Source: Bacteroidia bacterium
Lineage (GTDB): Bacteria > Bacteroidota > Bacteroidia > Bacteroidales > CAJPTX01
Direction of reading: 5' to 3'
NCBI GenBank assembly: GCA_905373475.1
Contig: CAJPTC010000002.1
Location: 62,001 to 126,000 of the forward strand
Length of the DNA stretch: 64,000 bases
The notes under the pieces are model-generated. The model made no database searches. It saw only the letters and a program-made list of their open reading frames with translations, and was not told the origin of the DNA. This document shows positions 19,501-27,340 of this stretch, one piece after another. A program made the position numbers and the translations under genes. Numbering within the stretch: position 1 is the stretch's first letter; each line of letters starts with the position of its first letter.

Positions 19501-20391
19501 TTCAGGCGCATCGCGTCGGAGAGGCGGCACTTCGCTACGGTTTCCTACAAGGAGTGCAAACTTCAGCGGTTCGCCACTCTTCTGGTAACGAGTGCGGATG
19601 TACTGTTGCAAAGCAGTTGTGTCGCTCACATGCTGGTAGCCCGCCAGTGCAGCGCCGTAAATAAGTACCTCAACCGTCATCCCACGTTCCCGCTTCCACT
19701 CAATAAAAGGCTGTAGGGTAGAGAGATAATGAGCTGGGGTCACAATGAGTAATGCACCGTTCTCGTCTGACGTGAAAAGACTACGTACCCTACGAGCATG
19801 TACTGTGGTAACCTGCTGTTGTACTCCTTTTAGCTCGATTTGTACGTTTCTTGCAACACAGAGTTCGCGCCGTACGGGATTGTAACTACATGGATGCACA
19901 TAGACCGTCTGCCGCCAGCTTCCATCCACGTAATAGGGGGCACTAAGCACTATGCGTTCGATAGGGACATAGGCATCTTGCTTATAAGCTTCTCCTGCAA
20001 TACGCGGACGCAACGGGCGACCTACAATTTGAGGGGCACGAGCAGGAGCAATGTTCACCTCACGAAGGAGCGAATCTTCTAGATGCGACGCAATTAGAAT
20101 AGCACCGCTTTCATCGTTTACCACAATCTCATAGGAGAATTCGGGTAAATCGGGCATTCCCGCAGGTGCGAGATAGGTAGCATCTGCGAAGTAAGGGATT
20201 TGCCCAGCATCGTCGGGCACAGCGCGAAACGTAGGAAAATCTAGCTTCAAGCTAAGCGAAGCGTGCCCCGCCGAATGCTCCAACAGCCATTCTGGAGGCG
20301 TGGTAGCGCCACCAGAATTACAAAGCAATGAAAAGAGAATAAAAAAAAACAAACCGCAGATCTTTCTGCGTCTAATAGCCCCAACGAACAT
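16516..20391 (-). CDS. C25-family (gingipain/PorU-like) cysteine peptidase with T9SS sorting domain
   Basis: The 1291-residue precursor has an N-terminal signal peptide (about residues 1-29), a propeptide-like region to about 210, a caspase-like C25 peptidase domain (about 212-570), immunoglobulin-like and carboxypeptidase-regulatory-like beta domains, and a C-terminal T9SS type A sorting domain (about 1215-1291; TPNPTQGNL and LPRGLYIIEVHG). The catalytic dyad is visible as H425 in YVGHG and C458 in FNTACDNG. It is expected to cross the outer membrane by T9SS. It may be the T9SS sortase PorU, which also has a C25 domain and C-terminal domain, or a secreted gingipain-like protease; usual PorU is somewhat shorter. 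A perfect -7 box and AAGGAGG precede the start. Confidence 0.88.
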   Translation of the reverse strand: MFVGAIRRRKICGLFFFILFSLLCNSGGATTPPEWLLEHSAGHASLSLKLDFPTFRAVPDDAGQIPYFADATYLAPAGMPDLPEFSYEIVVNDESGAILIASHLEDSLLREVNIAPARAPQIVGRPLRPRIAGEAYKQDAYVPIERIVLSAPYYVDGSWRQTVYVHPCSYNPVRRELCVARNVQIELKGVQQQVTTVHARRVRSLFTSDENGALLIVTPAHYLSTLQPFIEWKRERGMTVEVLIYGAALAGYQHVSDTTALQQYIRTRYQKSGEPLKFALLVGNRSEVPPLRRDAPEGIKADSDQAYGQVIGNDSRNEVYIGRFSAYSEEHVKTQVERVVWYERDAHHNELSFNRGLCIASNEGTLIGDNNETDLEHTQVIRDLLLRRGYSLVTLLADEKEKKVLPEEVGNVVNQGVGVITYVGHGLVNRWVTSRFSSSDVLALEFNRAYPVIFNTACDNGNMAAGRCFAEAWQWAQRAGKPTGAIGLNASSEAQYWDAPMRGQDAMVQYFTKERELPYVVTLGGIMNAGMNEMLRIYHDTPKSLGRITAETWNIFGDPSVLLRSKAPEILNVSHPDELLVSERSFEVHCPSNEIQATLKLILPSGEVLYENADFNGGRARFTGLRLVKDAVAHLTVWGVNKETYTADIPCIESSTASPLLIKGFRLKPKDASSTQVGIGETWEVWGTFVYRGTNPPLTDVRAHLTVTPSSSATLTGGDGVTLPTFTAPNQEEELQLGEILISDALANGDRFSLHLSLRNGEMLLAQRTMTITVVAPRAILDSVWATSKLTVHAGTVLPIGIQVTNRGQGEFSGGELRAFWGNNATAVISNLLPTIRVGKSELVTHTVAVPSPLAPLEKAVLRIELWRGAYLHDRKELLVVGELPITPLLSYDNRYPFASKKVRYQETFFYFDKPRLLEKDERLLAVQIPIHRANTTLQLDEFYIEVLRQRDLEDLPAESIARIPIDKQRKGIFPIQNGFVTLPIEPYDYSSFENDLVLRIRCAGGFDFGEYFLPANKRPHIRTLARTEHANGKIDSIAARSLPLLRFEVAEEIPFTFIVVDPQSKPCNFAELTIFGKTYTTDASGKLTTSPLLEGNYSVSVFTGNEGLQTFSLELRRSEQEYTLQMQAPRLLDLTCVLMSTAGERIVDGQICVDGNEYYTGYNGTVPMQLREGLRQFRVYADGYEGKTFNERVTTERSRYELVLSPRGIEIPFEVQCTPNPTQGNLVVSSPRIMSTLRIFSVDGALVADYQIHGYSYAINLQHLPRGLYIIEVHGAEPEQLARIRIVKDR

Positions 20392-20411
20392 GCTCTACCT
20401 CTGCCTCCTTG

Positions 20412-20419
20412 CAAAGATA
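20412..20419 (-). promoter_or_regulatory. -7 box TATCTTTG for the C25 peptidase operon
   Basis: This is a perfect TAnnTTTG match on the minus strand, 20 bp before the C25 ATG. A good Shine-Dalgarno (AAGGAGG) lies between them, which is unusual for this phylum. Confidence 0.55.
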
Positions 20420-20575
20420 ACGCATGTACGGCTTATGAATATTGTGCAATAACGGATGGGACAGACAACAGAATACTGAAAACCAACCTAATGGGTGATC
20501 TAATTACTCGCTTTGCGTCTGCGCACTCCCTTCAACACCCGAAAAAAAACGAAATCAAGATAGGGTGTAAGAGCC

Positions 20576-21010
20576 TTAGAGCATAATAGTTACAGGGCCA
20601 TCATTGACGAGCGAGACCTGCATATCCGCACCAAAAATGCCCTTCTTTACAGGGAGGTCGTACATACGAGCTAGAAGGTCGGCAAACTGCTCGTATAGCG
20701 GTTCGGCAATATTGCGGGGTGCACTCTGTATGTAAGAGGGACGATTGCCTTTGCTACACTGCGCATAGAGTGTAAACTGACTTACGAGTAAAATCTCACC
20801 CCGAATGTCGCGAATGCTGAGATTCATTACCCCTTCGCCATCATTGAAGATACGGAGATTCAGGATCTTATTGGTCATTGCCTCTATATCGGCAGAAGTG
20901 TCGCTGTGTGTAAAGCCTACCAAAATGAGCAATCCTTGCTCTATGGACGAGATGAGTGTTTTATTGACGGTTACCGATGCCGAGCTCACTCGTTGTATTA
21001 CTGTTTTCAT
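20576..21010 (-). CDS. dtd: D-aminoacyl-tRNA deacylase
   Basis: This 144-residue enzyme hydrolyses D-amino acids (and glycine mischarged on tRNA-Ala) from tRNA. The two family signatures are present: SQFTLYAQCSKGNRPSY near residues 78-94 and NDGPVTIML at the C-terminus, containing the Gly-cisPro motif. The length is normal. It appears monocistronic, with a 180-bp gap to the C25 gene downstream and about 90 bp to the helicase upstream, where a strong terminator lies. Confidence 0.97.
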   Translation of the reverse strand: MKTVIQRVSSASVTVNKTLISSIEQGLLILVGFTHSDTSADIEAMTNKILNLRIFNDGEGVMNLSIRDIRGEILLVSQFTLYAQCSKGNRPSYIQSAPRNIAEPLYEQFADLLARMYDLPVKKGIFGADMQVSLVNDGPVTIML

Positions 21011-21055
21011 AATCTAATCCTATAGTTTGTGGCGCAGAACGCCGCTACAAAGCAA

Positions 21056-21084
21056 CAAAAAAACGACGCATAAACAATGCGTCG
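21056..21084 (-). terminator. Intrinsic terminator after the DEAD-box helicase gene
   Basis: The perfect 8-bp arms cgacgcat (21064-21071) and atgcgtcg (21077-21084) form a hairpin followed on the minus strand by a run of seven T. It ends the helicase/thioredoxin transcript and isolates dtd. Confidence 0.85.
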
Positions 21085-21097
21085 CCGTAACTATTTT

Positions 21098-22348
21098 TTA
21101 CCTTTTCCTCTTTTTCTTTTTCGCTAGGGCTAACTGCTCTATTTCTCGCTCCTGTTCTCGTTTGAGCAACGTTCGCCAATCTGTATCGGCGGCAGCCGAG
21201 AGTTCTATCGTCTCGTCGTGCGCCACTCGATCCATCTCTATTACAGGCAAGTAGCGCCCAATCAGCGCCTCAATGGCTTTACGCAGCGCTTCCTCCTCGG
21301 GAGCACAAAAGGAAACCGCAACACCGTGTTTGTTTCCGCGCCCAGTTCGCCCAATACGATGCACATACACCTCGGGCTCAGTAGGCATATCGTAATTTAC
21401 CACGTAGTTGATGTCGGGTATGTCTAACCCACGCGCCGAAACATCGGTGGCTATCAGAACTCGCGATTTACCCTCAGAAAACGCGCTCAGAGCCCACAAT
21501 CGTTCCATTCTTTGCAAGCCTCCGTGGATTACACTCGTCTCAATATTTACGCGCTGCATGGCGGCTTGTACACGCTCAGCGCGCACCTTCGTTCTTACAA
21601 AGACTAGAATCTTCGCTTCGGGGTTCTCGCAAATTATGCGTTCCAGAAAGAACCGCTTCTCATCCATAGAAACCTCTAGCAGAGCATGATCCACATTCTG
21701 TGTAATCGGGTCCTCGGGCGCAATCTCTATGCGTATAGGGTTGTGAACCAAACGATGGGCAAGCTTTTTTATCTCAGGAGAGATTGTTGCCGAATAAAAC
21801 AGCGTCTGTCGCTTTGAGGGCATATGCCCAATTAGGCTATCTATGTCAGGGCGAAAACCCAAGCTGAGCATCCTATCCGCCTCGTCTAGAACTAGTATTT
21901 GTAGGTAGTGTAAAGAGAGGTGTTTATTCCGCACAAGATCAAGAATGCGCCCTGGCGTTGCGACCACAATGTCGCAAAAACGCGGGATTTTTTTCACTAG
22001 CTCATCTATATCTCCACCGCCCGTTACACAGAAAACGTTTAGCTGCGTAGCTTTTGCCAGTTTCTTGAACACTTCGGCAATTTGTCTTGCTAACTCGTGG
22101 GTAGGGACGAGTACCAGAGCACGCGGTGCATATTCATTACGCCGTCGCATGGCTCGCCCCAAAAGCTCGATTATGGGGATGGCAAATGCCATAGTTTTCC
22201 CTGTTCCCGTTTGGGCAATAGCGAGCAAATCGGCACCGCTAAGAGTGGGGCGAATGGCTCGAAACTGTATATCGGTGGGACGACGAAACCCCTCGCGTTG
22301 CAAATTAGCGGCGAGGGGTGCAATAAAATGATATGATTCGAATAGCAC
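21098..22348 (-). CDS. DEAD-box ATP-dependent RNA helicase
   Basis: This 416-residue RhlE-like helicase remodels RNA structures, typically in ribosome assembly or RNA decay. The Q motif (FRRPTDIQ), motif I AQTGTGKT (45-52), motif Ia PTHELARQ, motif II DEAD, motif III SAT and motif VI HRIGRTGRG are all visible, and the C-terminus is basic (KKKKRKR). The frame can be extended to a TTG at 22390, but GTG at 22348 gives the family-typical start LFESYHF. It follows the thioredoxin-like gene and ends before a strong terminator. Confidence 0.93.
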   Translation of the reverse strand: MLFESYHFIAPLAANLQREGFRRPTDIQFRAIRPTLSGADLLAIAQTGTGKTMAFAIPIIELLGRAMRRRNEYAPRALVLVPTHELARQIAEVFKKLAKATQLNVFCVTGGGDIDELVKKIPRFCDIVVATPGRILDLVRNKHLSLHYLQILVLDEADRMLSLGFRPDIDSLIGHMPSKRQTLFYSATISPEIKKLAHRLVHNPIRIEIAPEDPITQNVDHALLEVSMDEKRFFLERIICENPEAKILVFVRTKVRAERVQAAMQRVNIETSVIHGGLQRMERLWALSAFSEGKSRVLIATDVSARGLDIPDINYVVNYDMPTEPEVYVHRIGRTGRGNKHGVAVSFCAPEEEALRKAIEALIGRYLPVIEMDRVAHDETIELSAAADTDWRTLLKREQEREIEQLALAKKKKRKR

Positions 22349-22390
22349 TAGAAGCAATAATTTGATGCCTATTACTGGGCAACAGAGCAA

Positions 22391-22912
22391 CTAGAATTCG
22401 CTCTTAAAGCTTTTCGAGAACTCCTCCCATTGCTGCTTCTCGTAAGCATTGGTTGCTATAAAATGCAGAATGGGTTCGAGTTGTTGCGGCGTGGAGTAAC
22501 CTGGCACGGCAGTAATGAGTGTTCCGTCTGCCTTCATGTAAAGCAACATAGGGTACGAGAGGCGACCGCCCGTTAAAGTCATTGCAAGCGGGTGGGTGCG
22601 CTCCCCATTCGGTTTATACTCCTTGCCAAGAAATGTTACCGCCTCTTTTTGCTCTGCATTGAACTTTACAGGATAAAAATTGGAATTGATGTATTTGGCA
22701 ATTCCGTCGTGCGAGAAGGTATCGGCATCTAGTTTTTTACACCAACCACACCAGTCGGTATACATATCGATCAGAATCGGCTTAGGGGTTTTCTCTGCCG
22801 CCTTCATAGCCTCTTCGAGCGTGTACCACTTAATTTTTTTTTCAGGCGCAGCCGCATATACTGTTGTCCATGCAAAAAGCGCCAAAAGGGAAACTAGAAC
22901 AAAAGGTTTCAT
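22391..22912 (-). CDS. Exported thioredoxin-fold protein
   Basis: The 173-residue protein has a signal peptide (about residues 1-21) followed by a thioredoxin-like domain with the redox pair C55-G-W-C58 in YTDWCGWCKKLD and the cis-proline loop SYPMLLYM. It resembles thioredoxin-like proteins of the DsbD-C-terminal/DUF255 type acting in the periplasm. The ATG at 22912 was preferred to a TTG four codons upstream. It is followed closely by the helicase gene. Confidence 0.85.
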   Translation of the reverse strand: MKPFVLVSLLALFAWTTVYAAAPEKKIKWYTLEEAMKAAEKTPKPILIDMYTDWCGWCKKLDADTFSHDGIAKYINSNFYPVKFNAEQKEAVTFLGKEYKPNGERTHPLAMTLTGGRLSYPMLLYMKADGTLITAVPGYSTPQQLEPILHFIATNAYEKQQWEEFSKSFKSEF

Positions 22913-22969
22913 CTTAATGTACAACTGTTTAGAGATAAAAACTCCGAAAGGGGTGAATTTGTTGTCTCT

Positions 22970-24499
22970 CTAGAAATCGAAATAGATAAAAGGCTGCAGA
23001 TCGGCAGTCTGCACGCGCAAAATAACAAGTGCAATGAGAAGGGTAATTGCAAACTTCCAACCCCAGTGCACCGAAATAAATGCACCACGTATACGCTCTA
23101 TCCACTGTGTAGGCATCCAGTGCAAGAAATAGCCTATAAAGAGAAGTAAGCTTGCCGCCCAATAACCTGAGATAAATTCTGGTAGGTGCCGCACATCGAA
23201 TGCGGTGAAGATCTGTTCAAGAACCTGAAGAGCCTGCTCGAAATTACTGGAACGGAAGAAAATCCAGAGGAAAACGACGTAGTGGAAACAGAGGATTTTC
23301 CGAGCCATAATGACCGCAGGACGCGACAAGAAATCCTTCGGTAAACGGTCTATCATCTTGCTAACTACTAGCCCCAGACCATGTGCACCACCCCAAAAGA
23401 CAAACGTCCAGTTAGCCCCGTGCCACAGTCCTCCTAGCAGCATTGTGAGCATTAGACTAGACCACATAACCACACGCCCGTGCCGATTACCTCCGAGTGG
23501 GATGTAGAGATAGTCTCTAAGCCATGTGGAGAGGGAAATGTGCCAACGTCGCCAGAAGTCGGTCATACTGGTAGCCTTGTAAGGGAAATTGAAGTTAATC
23601 GAGAGGCGGTAGCCCAATAGCAAAGCAATACCTATGGCAATATCGGTATAGCCCGAGAAATCGCAATAGATTTGAAGCGCATAACCGTAAGAAGCCATCA
23701 GATTCTCTACCCCCGAATAGGCAATCGGGTTATCGAAGACACGATCAACGAGATTAAGAGCAAGGTAGTCGGAGAGGATAATTTTCTTGAACAACCCAAT
23801 AAGGATAAGAAAAAGCGCATGGGAGGCTTCGCGCGGACTAAGTTCGTAGGGTTTGTGGATCTGGGGGATAAATTCGGAAGCACGGACGATAGGACCAGCA
23901 ATTAGCTGCGGGAAAAAGGAGAGATAGAAGCCAAAATCTACAATCCTACGAAGAGGAGCAATATCGCCACGATAGACATCCACCACGTAGCTAATGGCTT
24001 GAAATGTATAGAAGCTAATACCGACAGGCAGCAGCACCATCGTGACCGAAGAGGGGTTGCCCACAATCCAACCTAGGAACTGTGCAAAGATGTTAGTGTG
24101 GGTTATCGTGGTATCGAACAGCTCGTTGACGCTGTTTACAAAAAACAATGTGTACTTAAAGTAGGCAAGCAGAAGCAAGTTCAAGCCCACAGCCACGGAG
24201 AGTATCGTTTTTCGTGTTCGGTGCTCCTTGTATCGCCCTAAAAGGAGTCCCACCCAATAGTTGAATGCGATGGATAGAAGAATGAGCAAGAAAAAAAGTC
24301 CGCAGCTTTTGTAGTAGAAAAGCAGACTAAAGGCGAAAAGGTATACTACACGAGCCGTATTGCGCTTATCTATAAAAATTAGCCCAATACCTAGTATCAA
24401 AAAAAAGATCCAAAACCCAACGTGGGTGAAGAGTAATGGATGGAGATCGTTGTAGCTTAGAAAATCTGTGATGCGTTCCCAAAGGGAAGAAAAGTCCAT
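22970..24499 (-). CDS. MBOAT-family O-acyltransferase (AlgI-like)
   Basis: This 509-residue polytopic membrane protein is of the AlgI/DltB/PatA type, which moves acyl (usually acetyl) groups across the inner membrane to extracytoplasmic glycans. Diagnostic parts are FWRRWHISLSTWLRDYLYIPLGG and the catalytic-histidine block GGLWHGANWTFVFWGGAHG. Its ATG overlaps the stop of the SGNH hydrolase gene upstream by one base (TAATG). With the two SGNH proteins it forms an O-acylation module, acting either on peptidoglycan or on a surface polysaccharide; the substrate is not visible from sequence. Confidence 0.93.
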   Translation of the reverse strand: MDFSSLWERITDFLSYNDLHPLLFTHVGFWIFFLILGIGLIFIDKRNTARVVYLFAFSLLFYYKSCGLFFLLILLSIAFNYWVGLLLGRYKEHRTRKTILSVAVGLNLLLLAYFKYTLFFVNSVNELFDTTITHTNIFAQFLGWIVGNPSSVTMVLLPVGISFYTFQAISYVVDVYRGDIAPLRRIVDFGFYLSFFPQLIAGPIVRASEFIPQIHKPYELSPREASHALFLILIGLFKKIILSDYLALNLVDRVFDNPIAYSGVENLMASYGYALQIYCDFSGYTDIAIGIALLLGYRLSINFNFPYKATSMTDFWRRWHISLSTWLRDYLYIPLGGNRHGRVVMWSSLMLTMLLGGLWHGANWTFVFWGGAHGLGLVVSKMIDRLPKDFLSRPAVIMARKILCFHYVVFLWIFFRSSNFEQALQVLEQIFTAFDVRHLPEFISGYWAASLLLFIGYFLHWMPTQWIERIRGAFISVHWGWKFAITLLIALVILRVQTADLQPFIYFDF

Positions 24500-25731
24500 T
24501 ACTTTTTACCGCGTTTATTGTTAGTCAGGTAGCGATAGAGCGCCACACCGAGGAGTTTCCCTTGTAGTCTGTAACCTTGTGGAGAGAGGTGCAGACAGTC
24601 CTTTGCTGTGAGCCCATAATTGTTCCACGAGTGTATACTTCCAGAGCCTCCCATGATGCGATTGAAATCCCACAGCCCCACTTCTTGCTCCATGGCAACA
24701 TTGCGTATCACCTCGGAAGCAGCATCTACACGCGGATTAACTTCCTTGTTCCGCAACAAGTGGTCGTTGGGCGTGGTGAGTATTATAAAAGCCTCGGGAC
24801 ATGAATTACGCAACTGCTGTACCAAGGTTCGGAGGTTGCTTGCAAACTGTAGTGGGTCAAAATTTCGGTTGTAGGCATCATTCGTACCCAAGGAAACAAT
24901 AATCACTTTCGGGTCAAGTATCTCGAGTTCTAGAGGGAGCGCCGTGTTACGCAGAAAAGCGTTGACATCTGCACCATTGAGACCCGCGGCATGATACATC
25001 AGCGGCGAAGCCTCATTGTCAAAGACAAAGCCGAGAAGGCGGAAAGGCGAATCGGTGGTAGAGTTCCGTTTAAGCGTTAGCGCCAAATTGGAAGGCGGAT
25101 CTGAGAATTGGAATGTAGCTACCCCTCTTGTGGTATCTATCGTTGCTGGTTTCGTGCCATTAAGCAGCGGGAGTGGCGCATTTTCAGAGGGCGCATAAAG
25201 AATAGAGACAATATTGGGCAGAGCAGTATAGCCCCGCTCGGGCAGGAAACGCAGATGAAGGGTAGAATTGACGTTTTTAGCCTCAATGGCGGAGGATGAT
25301 AGCCCTAAAGGCTGCGGCGTGCGAATTTTGGTGCTTAATGTAGGCGACCACCCCTTTCTATTAGACCCTGTAGAACGAAAATCAAGCGGCTCATTGGTTC
25401 TCACCACTCCGTAGGGGAAAGCAAAACCGCGAGCAGGCAGCGTAAGATCAAACTGCTCAACTAAATAGGATCGCGTAGCACACGATGCTATATCGCCTTG
25501 AATATGCGAATCGCCAAGCTGCAAAATCGTAAGCCTCTTGCCTCCCTTCGGATTCCATTGCAAGACACGCCCCGGATTTTCGATGGTATTGTCTGGCCAA
25601 GACTGGGCAAGATTATTGAGATAGGTATCATCCCACATTGCGCCGTCTACATTCGCTTGTGCGTATGCCACAGTAACGATGCAAGAGAGAATACAGCAGA
25701 AGAGGTATTTAGTGCGATACATCCGCGCCAT
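24499..25731 (-). CDS. SGNH/GDSL-family hydrolase or acyltransferase (AlgJ/PatB-like partner)
   Basis: The exported protein has about 410 residues, with a signal peptide ending near AYAQ. Block I is ILQLGDSHIQGD with the nucleophile Ser, block III is SLGTNDAYN, and block V is DCLHLSPQGY with the Asp and His of the triad. It probably transfers or removes acyl groups on a periplasmic glycan delivered by the adjoining MBOAT protein. MARMYRTK at 25731 starts one base after the stop of the preceding SGNH gene (TAAGATG), so an extra 17 upstream codons in frame were not used. Confidence 0.85.
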   Translation of the reverse strand: MARMYRTKYLFCCILSCIVTVAYAQANVDGAMWDDTYLNNLAQSWPDNTIENPGRVLQWNPKGGKRLTILQLGDSHIQGDIASCATRSYLVEQFDLTLPARGFAFPYGVVRTNEPLDFRSTGSNRKGWSPTLSTKIRTPQPLGLSSSAIEAKNVNSTLHLRFLPERGYTALPNIVSILYAPSENAPLPLLNGTKPATIDTTRGVATFQFSDPPSNLALTLKRNSTTDSPFRLLGFVFDNEASPLMYHAAGLNGADVNAFLRNTALPLELEILDPKVIIVSLGTNDAYNRNFDPLQFASNLRTLVQQLRNSCPEAFIILTTPNDHLLRNKEVNPRVDAASEVIRNVAMEQEVGLWDFNRIMGGSGSIHSWNNYGLTAKDCLHLSPQGYRLQGKLLGVALYRYLTNNKRGKK

Positions 25732-25732
25732 C

Positions 25733-27289
25733 TTACTCTTGGATAATATTTTTTCGATAAGAATCTGGGTTGTTATAAACATCTAAAAGAGCTGTGCAGA
25801 AGAGTTCTGCCAAATACCGTGCCCCGCGAGGCGTAAAATGCACATAGTCACTAGTAGCCAAGGGGGGATGCGCATTAACCCAACGAATGATAGAATTTGC
25901 GCCGCCCATAGCCGCATAGCTATCCCAAAAGGCGATTCCTGCGCCCAATGCGGCCTTTCGCTGCGCGTTGCGCACAAGCCCAATGTTGGAATAGGAATGA
26001 AACTCCTCCTCTTCCTTCAGTCCCATATCGCTAACACCAATCAGAATAAAAGCAGTAGTGGGTAGCAAACGTTTCAAACGAAGTATTTGTTCTTGCAGCT
26101 GCCTACTGTAATGGGCATAGCTCGTTAGCTGCGACGGAACTACATTCACGCCAAACTGCAGAAGTACTAGCTTGGGGGCAAGTACTTTATTCACCTGCAT
26201 AAGCATCGTATCCGAGATGGCAGAGAAGTCAGTACCTCCACTGCCTCGTAGCGGGACATTATCAACCTGCACACCGTAGCCCGTTTCGTAGGAGATGCCA
26301 TAGATGTTGGGCGTCTCGGTCGCCGTGAACTGCAATACGAATTTTGCCGCATCGGTAGGTACTGGCAGTATGGCTCGTTGTAGCGCCTCCGAGGCTCCAT
26401 ATAGATGCGACTCTTCGGTCGTATCATTTACGAAGACCCCTATCCTACAACTGGCATGGGGGGTAGAGAATAGCACATTGCAACGAGTAAATTGCATACC
26501 TCGCCCCGCCTTCAAGTTCCGCTTCACCTTCACCTCTGCCGACACCTTGGTCGTGTCTGCAAGCTCGCCGTATGTCGTAAACTGGCTTACGCTGCCTATG
26601 ATACCATAAGAGAGGGTTTTCTTACGGCGCTGGGCTGGCATAATAGAATAAAATTTCCAATCGCGCGAAGGCGAAATAGTAAGCCCATACGGAGGATATA
26701 CTGGCGGAACAGGCGATACAAGCCCAACACCTGCCCCTCCAAATTCTTTTTGCAAACGGGTACGCAAATAGGATGAGACGCGATCGCCCTCAATCTGCGA
26801 ATCGCCAAAATGGAGAATACGAACCTCCTCACCCGAGGCGAGAATATTGCGCAAATGTTCGTTGAATCTTTCTAACTGTACATAGCCCTCTTCCCCAAAT
26901 TCGAGCATTTGTACAGGCGCTACACGCCGTTGCTCTGGCGCTTTAACCTCAACGTCGTTAGCATCCGCCTCTTTTTCGTTTTTTGTCTCCTTACCTTTGA
27001 GTTCTGGTGTCACTGCAGGATCCTTGAGGTTCGTATTGGGTTGCTCCGCACTCTCTTTTTCCATTTGTTCGGCAAGAGCATCCACTTTGGCAAGCTGTTC
27101 GAGTACCGAATCGTTCAGTTTCAAATGGCGTGTTGTGCTCGGTGGTGCAAGCCCAGGTAGCTGCGAACGGCGTGGTACCCAGTAGTCACTCAATAATAAA
27201 CGTCCATCGCCCTGCCCGTTCAGTAGAACCAGCGCATAGAGTACCAACAACAACGAAGATAAAAACAGCAACGCCCTACGAAAGACCAT
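25733..27289 (-). CDS. SGNH/GDSL-family hydrolase-like protein with N-terminal membrane anchor
   Basis: This 518-residue protein has one N-terminal membrane helix (residues 5-24), a charged linker (about 65-125), and an SGNH domain: block I ILHFGDSQIEGD, block III LQFGVNVVPS and block V DYVHFTPRGARYL. It is paralogous in layout to the next gene, and the pair plus the MBOAT gene form a compact operon. The block III asparagine context is unusual (GVN), so the enzyme may be divergent, but the Ser, Asp and His positions are retained. It is exported and probably periplasmic. Confidence 0.8.
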   Translation of the reverse strand: MVFRRALLFLSSLLLVLYALVLLNGQGDGRLLLSDYWVPRRSQLPGLAPPSTTRHLKLNDSVLEQLAKVDALAEQMEKESAEQPNTNLKDPAVTPELKGKETKNEKEADANDVEVKAPEQRRVAPVQMLEFGEEGYVQLERFNEHLRNILASGEEVRILHFGDSQIEGDRVSSYLRTRLQKEFGGAGVGLVSPVPPVYPPYGLTISPSRDWKFYSIMPAQRRKKTLSYGIIGSVSQFTTYGELADTTKVSAEVKVKRNLKAGRGMQFTRCNVLFSTPHASCRIGVFVNDTTEESHLYGASEALQRAILPVPTDAAKFVLQFTATETPNIYGISYETGYGVQVDNVPLRGSGGTDFSAISDTMLMQVNKVLAPKLVLLQFGVNVVPSQLTSYAHYSRQLQEQILRLKRLLPTTAFILIGVSDMGLKEEEEFHSYSNIGLVRNAQRKAALGAGIAFWDSYAAMGGANSIIRWVNAHPPLATSDYVHFTPRGARYLAELFCTALLDVYNNPDSYRKNIIQE

Positions 27290-27340
27290 TTGTCTTCGCT
27301 CCCCTCTTTCTACTACAAAGAAAAACAGACACTAGCTTCC

